Below, in pieces: positions 59,201 through 64,000 of a DNA stretch of 64,000 bases (position 1 is the stretch's first letter; each line of letters begins with the position of its first letter). The stretch covers positions 1 to 64,000 of the forward strand of contig JAUVXR010000005.1 in NCBI GenBank assembly GCA_030603495.1. Direction: 5' to 3'. The translations under genes and the position numbers were made by a program. The notes under the pieces are model-generated. The model did no database searches. It was given only the letters and a program-made list of their open reading frames with translations, and was not told the origin of the DNA. The DNA is from a bacterium (GTDB lineage: Bacteria; Armatimonadota; Zipacnadia; Zipacnadales; Zipacnadaceae).

Positions 59201-59561
59201 CTATTTCCGCATCTCCTCGGATGCTTGGTGGGAGTCAGAGAAGTACCTGCGCTACAACTACGACATCGAGATTCGGGGGGCGATTACTGAGAACTTCCAC
59301 CCGGGGCCAGCAGCGGTGCGCGAGTGGCAGGAGAAATGGGCATACCCAGAAGGCAGTGTCGGCACCGATTGGAATAGCATCCGCTACATCTACGATGAGA
59401 CGCTGCGGGCCGCGCGGCTCCAGGCACCGACAGTGCTAGGCGGCATAGACAACAATATCCGCTCCTCAGACGCCATCTACGGCAGCAGGCCAGCCCGGCT
59501 CGTCAAGCTGCCGCTACTGCCGGCCACACCAGATTTGCTCTACTACGGTGAAGCGCCCTAG
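56277..59561 (+). CDS. Giant PilX/GspK-like protein (1094 aa)
   Basis: NNGQALLLAVLIMMAILLTGTLFVAVVNYSQRTSSRESELVKAQGLAEAGIRYA N-terminus typical of PilX/GspK-like proteins. Confidence 0.7.
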   Translation: MGRPLKTSDNNGQALLLAVLIMMAILLTGTLFVAVVNYSQRTSSRESELVKAQGLAEAGIRYANYMLQFSAEGLDWRPPNPPREYTKGSPDSGFYDYYSDQETAHKWSPLVDVGPDDAPGGGDDYFRRFGFTRYPNILSGSEDSLDIQGGHFLLRVTYDPDPPYEKDDAKSPKPLSQHIRIESVGVVDAGGFVFRRLEAYKPVVLTDYLLFVTDRSARGYPTILGFQPNMDMDKDGSLGVGDFFSPEFAGSISTYTYNGPMRFNTDVQFIGANATDTADPAQASNKILLVDGPIDPITGQPYSIPLWGGYLRDDYFELHGQVSDEEQSSTGNKCAAFDVVTATSASLEDLNSDRIREDVARLTPPELFAKDPATGTMRWYALTRDGGVVVTPAAGPYNGRSVNVAQLGYMWDENMVGGYYPQIAGLYIDNSEDIQFGGRTSQLMQDWLHNLPGNAPDTGWNATGEVYDQAPAVEIELFPTEAATLLDPYDSTGDATPQAYEPVTDPSPAAALDDLYDTDGKEIWWPNHVYDSENPGEPGIRITRGEWSIDDTGAIDHDDGGEGGGEWLFGDPVDFDNVGTPFGRTMYVDYPEDYHAVIFAEGNIRIKGRLPRRNVNSNNDRMYHLTVVSGGTIYIDGQILSPQDQYGRDYDGDQQAGATSPVTDEYNTYIALLARDCVVVNPTMLVPQFTDKQGDVTAQNDPDDSLGMHWQMPYSPIDTQNYTQSQFYFGASPVGSVHLTAYQGLEGEGGATSTTLAVDATVGLDLITVTEDLTSTWVPMAHQLLIIDRDDPSQQYVYNFTEILGTTIRLAPNAVHPYPAGSEVINLTLGKPAVTGISLKAYEETGGWRDYDFDPGGSGENIFVLTRKYLGTHSDPPWVWEGGSLWAPLQDTYWPWLLDTYIDPTAGMINQLSFVMPIKTDIEAANGNGEAEEYLLKRFKLLEYDGGGQVTGTIHAKINAVMYAEQGCFFVIPCRYFRISSDAWWESEKYLRYNYDIEIRGAITENFHPGPAAVREWQEKWAYPEGSVGTDWNSIRYIYDETLRAARLQAPTVLGGIDNNIRSSDAIYGSRPARLVKLPLLPATPDLLYYGEAP

Positions 59562-59602
59562 TATCGTCCGGTTTCCGCACAGCAGCGCCGTAGTAGCGGC
59601 AC

Positions 59603-59634
59603 GGGTGGCACCACTGATTCCTACGGTGCCACCC
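59603..59634 (+). terminator. Rho-independent terminator of the pilus locus
   Basis: GGGTGGCACC-N12-GGTGCCACCC followed by ATATCTTTTT. Confidence 0.8.
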
Positions 59635-59710
59635 ATATCTTTTTGCGCGCACTTACGTCGGAACAGCACACGTCTGGCTCAGTTATTGCAGTACCCGCAC
59701 GGGGATGTGT

Positions 59711-59739
59711 TTGACAGTCTGGCCCCCGCCCGGTACACT
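59711..59739 (+). promoter_or_regulatory. sigma70-like promoter upstream of sat
   Basis: TTGACA - 17 nt - TACACT. Confidence 0.65.
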
Positions 59740-59774
59740 CCTGGCATGTATATCTGTACTCGGGAGAGAGCCAA

Positions 59775-60923
59775 ATGAACCAGCCGCACGGCGGAAACGT
59801 GGTTGACCGGACTCTTGACCCCGAAGCCCGCCAGGAGGCGGTTGCGGAGGCTGAAACGCTGCCCCGCCTCGTCATAGACAGCAGCCGGGCAGCGGATATC
59901 CGCAACATTGCCTGCGGCGTCTACAGTCCGTGCACTGGCTTCCTGGGCGAGGATGACCTGGAGGCGGTCGTGACCACCTCGCGCCTGAGCACCCGTATTC
60001 CCTGGACGATTCCTATTATCTGCGACGTATCCGAGGCCGGCCTTTACGAAGTCGGTGCTACCGTGGCCCTCTACACGGAAGACCGGCCCCAGCCGCTAGC
60101 GCTGCTGCACCTGGAAGAGATCTACGAATGGGATAAGGCCCGCACTGTGCAGGCAGTCTTCGGCACCGTTGACGGCGGCCACCCGGGAGTAGCGCGGATG
60201 ATGGCCCGGGGCGACTACCTGCTGGCCGGACCAATTGATCTGATTGACGACGACCGGGGCCCTTTTGCCGCCATCAACCTGCGCCCGGCCCAGACCCGAA
60301 AAATATTCGCCGAGCGAGGCTGGCAAACAATCGCCGCATTCCAGACGCGCAACGTCCCTCACGCGGGGCACGAGCACATCCAGAAGAGCGTCCTGCGGAT
60401 GGTTGGCGGGTTGCTGATACAGCCAGTGATCGGCCACAAGAAGCCGGGCGACTTTACCGACGAGGCCATCGTGGCGGCATACCAGACACTTGTCGAGAAC
60501 TACTTTCCTCCGGGCCGGGTGCTCTTGAGCGTACTGCCGACCGACATGCACTACGCCGGGCCCAACGAGGCGATTCACCACGCCATTATGCGCAAGAACT
60601 TCGGCTGCACGCACATGATTGTCGGGCGCGACCATGCCGGCGTGGGCAGCTACTATAGACCGGAAGAGGCCATCGCGCGGTTCGCCGATTTTCCCGACCT
60701 GGGGATCGCACCGCTACCCATGCGGGAGGAATTGTGGTTCTGCCGACGATGCCGGGGCATCGTCTCCGCACGCACCTGCTCTCACCCACCCGACGACCGC
60801 ATCGAGTTTAGTGGCACGACCATTCGCCAGATGATCCAGGAGGGCACTGCCCCACCCGCGGAAATAATGCGCCCGGAAGTGTACGACGCTGTGCAGAGCG
60901 TATCGCACATCTTCGTCTCATAG
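59775..60923 (+). CDS. sat: Sulfate adenylyltransferase
   Basis: FQTRNVPHAGHEHIQK, RDHAGVGSYY, FCRRCRGIVSARTCSH, EFSGTTIRQMIQEG. Confidence 0.93.
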   Translation: MNQPHGGNVVDRTLDPEARQEAVAEAETLPRLVIDSSRAADIRNIACGVYSPCTGFLGEDDLEAVVTTSRLSTRIPWTIPIICDVSEAGLYEVGATVALYTEDRPQPLALLHLEEIYEWDKARTVQAVFGTVDGGHPGVARMMARGDYLLAGPIDLIDDDRGPFAAINLRPAQTRKIFAERGWQTIAAFQTRNVPHAGHEHIQKSVLRMVGGLLIQPVIGHKKPGDFTDEAIVAAYQTLVENYFPPGRVLLSVLPTDMHYAGPNEAIHHAIMRKNFGCTHMIVGRDHAGVGSYYRPEEAIARFADFPDLGIAPLPMREELWFCRRCRGIVSARTCSHPPDDRIEFSGTTIRQMIQEGTAPPAEIMRPEVYDAVQSVSHIFVS

Positions 60924-60966
60924 CTGAATCCAAGCAAGGAGGCTCGAGGCAGCGTCCCACGAGCTG

Positions 60967-62355
60967 ATGGCAGGCAAGCGCAAGGTATTCATAATCGGCT
61001 GGGACTCAGCGCCCGCCGACCAGATATTAGGCCCGTGGCTCCCCGAGCTACCTAACCTCAGCCGACTGGTCGAACAGGGCACCTGGGGGCCCCTGCGCAG
61101 CACCGATCCGCCCATAACCGTGCCAGCCTGGACCAGCATGTTCACCTCACTTAACCCTGGCCAGCTTGGCTTCTCCGGCTTTCGCAATCGCACGGTGGGC
61201 ACTTACGATGGCCAGTGGATAGCCACCGGGGCAGCGGTGACCACGCCACGGCTGTGGGACATCCTGGGCGAACACGGCTGGCAGGTCTGTGTAGTGGGCG
61301 TCCCCCAGACCTATCCGGTCAGTCCGGTCAACGGCGCACTCATCTCATCGTTCCTAGCGCCAGACACCAGCAGCGACTATGTCTACCCGCCGGAGCTGAA
61401 GTGCGAGATAGAAGACGTGGCCGATGGCTATATGCTCGATGTGGACGACTTCCGTACCGAGGATAAAGAAGAGCTACTGGCGCAGATCTATGCGATGACC
61501 GACAAGCGCTACGCGGTGGCGCGCCACCTGCTGACCAGCCGGCCATGGGATCTGTTTGCTATGGTCGAGATGGGGCCTGACCGCATCCAGCACGGCTTCT
61601 GGCGCTTCATGGACCCCCACCACCCCAGGTACGAGCCCGGCAATCCCTACGAGAAGGTCATTGTGGACTACTACCATCATCTCGACGAGCAGCTAGGCTC
61701 CCTACTGGAGTTAGCCCCCGATGATGCCCTCGTGCTGGTGGTCTCCGACCACGGCGCCAAGAGCATGGCTGGCACCTTCAACATCAACGACTGGCTTGTC
61801 CAAGCGGGCTATCTGAAGCTGAAGGAACCAGTCACGGAGCCGACGAAATTCGACGCCTCGCTGGTGGATTGGCCGACCACAGTAGCCTGGGCTTGGGGTG
61901 GCTACCATGCGCGGATCTTCATCAACGTCGCAGGCCGCGAGCCGAATGGCATAGTTGCCGCCGCTGACTACGAACAGGTGCGCGGAGATCTCCAGGCGGC
62001 TCTGGAGAGCATAACCGATGACCAGGGGCGAGAAATGGATACCGTGGTGCTACGGCCGGAGAAGATATATGACGGCCCGCACGTTACCGAGGCGCCCGAC
62101 CTACTGGTCTATTTCGATGACCTGAGCTGGCGGGCTGGCCAGAACATTGGCAACGCCGGGCTGTACAGCAGTGAAACCGAGCTGGGGCCAGACGATGCCG
62201 TCCACGACTACCACGGTATCTTCGTTATGTATGACCCGCTGAACCCAGATGCTGGTTACCGCGGCGGCCTGCATCTCGGGGACGTAGCACCGACAGTGCT
62301 AGCCCGCGTGGGGCTACCTCCCCCTGCTCACATGGAGGGCAATGCTATTAGCTAA
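60967..62355 (+). CDS. Alkaline phosphatase superfamily (type I phosphodiesterase/nucleotide pyrophosphatase-like) protein
   Basis: FIIGWDSAPADQILGPWLPELPNLSRL, PITVPAWTSMFTSLNPGQLGFSGFR, LVVSDHGAKSM. Confidence 0.85.
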   Translation: MAGKRKVFIIGWDSAPADQILGPWLPELPNLSRLVEQGTWGPLRSTDPPITVPAWTSMFTSLNPGQLGFSGFRNRTVGTYDGQWIATGAAVTTPRLWDILGEHGWQVCVVGVPQTYPVSPVNGALISSFLAPDTSSDYVYPPELKCEIEDVADGYMLDVDDFRTEDKEELLAQIYAMTDKRYAVARHLLTSRPWDLFAMVEMGPDRIQHGFWRFMDPHHPRYEPGNPYEKVIVDYYHHLDEQLGSLLELAPDDALVLVVSDHGAKSMAGTFNINDWLVQAGYLKLKEPVTEPTKFDASLVDWPTTVAWAWGGYHARIFINVAGREPNGIVAAADYEQVRGDLQAALESITDDQGREMDTVVLRPEKIYDGPHVTEAPDLLVYFDDLSWRAGQNIGNAGLYSSETELGPDDAVHDYHGIFVMYDPLNPDAGYRGGLHLGDVAPTVLARVGLPPPAHMEGNAIS

Positions 62356-62684
62356 CCCTCCTCTCCCCTTTCCCAATCCCAATCCTTGCCAATATCACCT
62401 TACGGCACCACTATCACGCGTGCGCGAATATCGGTGCCATATGCGTATGCGGTCAACGCCTGGGCTGAGCCCGGGCGGCAGTACTGCTCCCAGAGATAAT
62501 GCCAGTAAAGCTCCGCCCCGTCTCCTCATTTCGCCTACTGCTCTTCGCAGCACAGCAGTCAGTTCCGAGACGGCCACCTAAGAGATGCCACGTATTCGCC
62601 TCGTGTTCCTCCACGGTGGCTTTTTCTGTAACTGCGGAACCAAGCGGTGCTGGTCAGGCATATATATAGAAAGGACAGAGCAAT

Positions 62685-62764
62685 GGGCCCTGCGACCATC
62701 CATACACTTGGCAGTGTCAGCCGCAGGGCCCTCGTAGAGAGTTGGCAGACCCTCTACACTGCCA
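62685..62764 (+). ncRNA. Candidate structured RNA element
   Basis: GGGCCCTGCG/CGCAGGGCCC 10-bp stem, GTAGAG/CTCTAC stem, and 9-nt complementarity TGGCAGTGT/ACACTGCCA between the first loop and the 3' flank. Confidence 0.4.
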
Positions 62765-62935
62765 TTATACCGGGAGCATGCGGCTGGTACAAGTACAAAC
62801 GAAGTTGACCACTGGCCGACGCCACAGCGGCGCCAATACCAGCGGCACACCACCCGAGGCCAATTTTCTATCTGACAGTTAGCCAGATGCTGGCACTGCC
62901 CACACGAATCTTTGCGAAAGCGTGGTGCAGACAGA

Positions 62936-63544
62936 ATGTCAGGAAGTCCCCACTCGACGAAATCAGACAACGAGTCCAGCCTCATTCGTAATCACCAACA
63001 CCGAGACGACAGATACTACCAGCCACTAACCGAACGCGAACTTGAGCAGATGGCCGACCAACTGCTGCGAGAGAGTATCGAGGCTCTGGGGCGCGGCGAA
63101 TACCCGTTTTACAGCCCCTCGTGGCTGCGGCAGCTCGCCGCGCAGGACGCCGAGCTGCCCAGTGACGACAACGCCTACCCCTCCGACCCTGACTACACAG
63201 CCCCGGCCTGTATGCGCCTTCTCGCCCAGACGCCGATGAAGAGGCAGTGGCGCAGCGCCATTCGGCTCTCAATCAAGGGGATGAAGACAGGGGAAATCGC
63301 CGCGCGCCTCAACGTCAGTCCCAAGCAGGCTAGTGGCTGGATCAAGGCCGGCCTGGCGCGTCTCGCCGCGAAAGCTGTGGACCTGGACGAGATGCTCAAC
63401 GAACGCGAAGCGATCAGCACCGCCTGGTACGAGGACACTCACCGCTACTGCGCTCACCGTGAGCGCCACTGCAAGCCCGGACAGGAGGCCTGCCGCCCAA
63501 GTGGCCTGTGCACTCGGCGCTGGTACTTGATGTACGAAGAGTAG
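62936..63544 (+). CDS. Hypothetical protein with sigma-70 region 4-like HTH and Cys/His-rich C-terminus
   Basis: RLSIKGMKTGEIAARLNVSPKQASGWIKAGLARLAAKA; C-term YCAHRERHCKPGQEACRPSGLC. Confidence 0.65.
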   Translation: MSGSPHSTKSDNESSLIRNHQHRDDRYYQPLTERELEQMADQLLRESIEALGRGEYPFYSPSWLRQLAAQDAELPSDDNAYPSDPDYTAPACMRLLAQTPMKRQWRSAIRLSIKGMKTGEIAARLNVSPKQASGWIKAGLARLAAKAVDLDEMLNEREAISTAWYEDTHRYCAHRERHCKPGQEACRPSGLCTRRWYLMYEE

Positions 63545-63635
63545 CTCCAGGCAGGGAAGTAACCGCCGACGCCGAACCTACGGACAACGATGCCGCCCGC
63601 CAAGGGCAACTATCAGAGCACTCTGGAGGCGAGTG

Positions 63636-64000
63636 ATGAGTGTTGGCATAGTAATATTGTTTGTCACCATGCTCGTGATGATAATCGCAGTGAGAATCGG
63701 CGGGATCGCCCTCGAGCTGACCGGGCTAGAACCCGAGGTGGCCCGCTTCCAGGCGCTTTCAGCGTTCACGGGCACCGGCTTCACTACCCGGGAAGCCGAG
63801 GAGGTGGTGCACCACCCCCAGCGGCGGCGCATCGTCTCAGCTCTAATACTGACGGGTAGCGCGGGTATCATCACCCTGATCGCCGGGCTGGTGGAAACCT
63901 TCCAGAGCACTACTCGCGCTGAAGACATCAAGTGGTGGGCCAATCTAGCTCAGTTCGCCGGTGCTGCTGTGGCTTTGTACTTATTCTACCGTGTGTTTGT
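63636..64000 (+). CDS. Membrane protein related to TrkA-C-domain proteins, truncated by the window edge
   Basis: MSVGIVILFVTMLVMIIAVRIGGIALELTGLEPEVARFQALSAFTGTGFTTREAEEVVHHPQRRRI; open to the window end. Confidence 0.75.
   Translation, partial: MSVGIVILFVTMLVMIIAVRIGGIALELTGLEPEVARFQALSAFTGTGFTTREAEEVVHHPQRRRIVSALILTGSAGIITLIAGLVETFQSTTRAEDIKWWANLAQFAGAAVALYLFYRVF

Noticed and set aside
1-64000. tRNA, rRNA, CRISPR arrays, IS elements, prophage genes or a defence-system cassette
   Set aside because: No tRNA-like GTTCRANNC with acceptor pairing, no regularly spaced repeats and no transposase/integrase motifs were found by eye; a tRNAscan or ISfinder search would be needed to be certain.

Overview
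A 64 kb bacterial chromosomal segment, moderately GC-rich and densely coding. I see no rRNA, tRNA, CRISPR array, transposase or phage structural module. Main blocks: (i) a minus-strand group with a UroD-like methyltransferase-fold protein, an SGNH hydrolase/GH20-like fusion and a ceramidase-like protein; (ii) a conserved housekeeping run of mutL-miaA-hfq-dapF-dapL-like, radical-SAM pair (TIGR03960/TIGR03936-like), RNase G/E, murA, mreB; (iii) a Tat-signal DUF362 protein with tatA, then cysS; (iv) oxidoreductases, a TrpB-like protein and TPP-riboswitch-controlled thi4; (v) a type IV pilus/pseudopilus locus, pilB-pilT-pilC-pilD plus five filament-subunit-like proteins including very large ones (790 and 1094 aa ORFs); (vi) sat and an alkaline-phosphatase-superfamily protein. 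The most unusual object is a small ORF at 28337-28753. Its N-terminal half looks like the start of a malectin-type domain. Its last 61 codons are an in-frame near-copy of the 3' end of cysS, located 1643 bp upstream, and nearly all differences between the two copies are synonymous. Other leads are an intergenic structured-RNA candidate with a pseudoknot-capable 9-nt complementarity (about 62685-62764), a ribosome-binding-site hairpin downstream of the TPP aptamer, a tandem Cys-rich protein and a probable frameshift in an ankyrin gene. Gene content (H-X9-DG-type pseudopilin domains, murA-mreB order, DapL-like enzyme) would fit Armatimonadota or a related lineage, but that is a weak inference. 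All family names come from motif recognition by eye; no database search was run.
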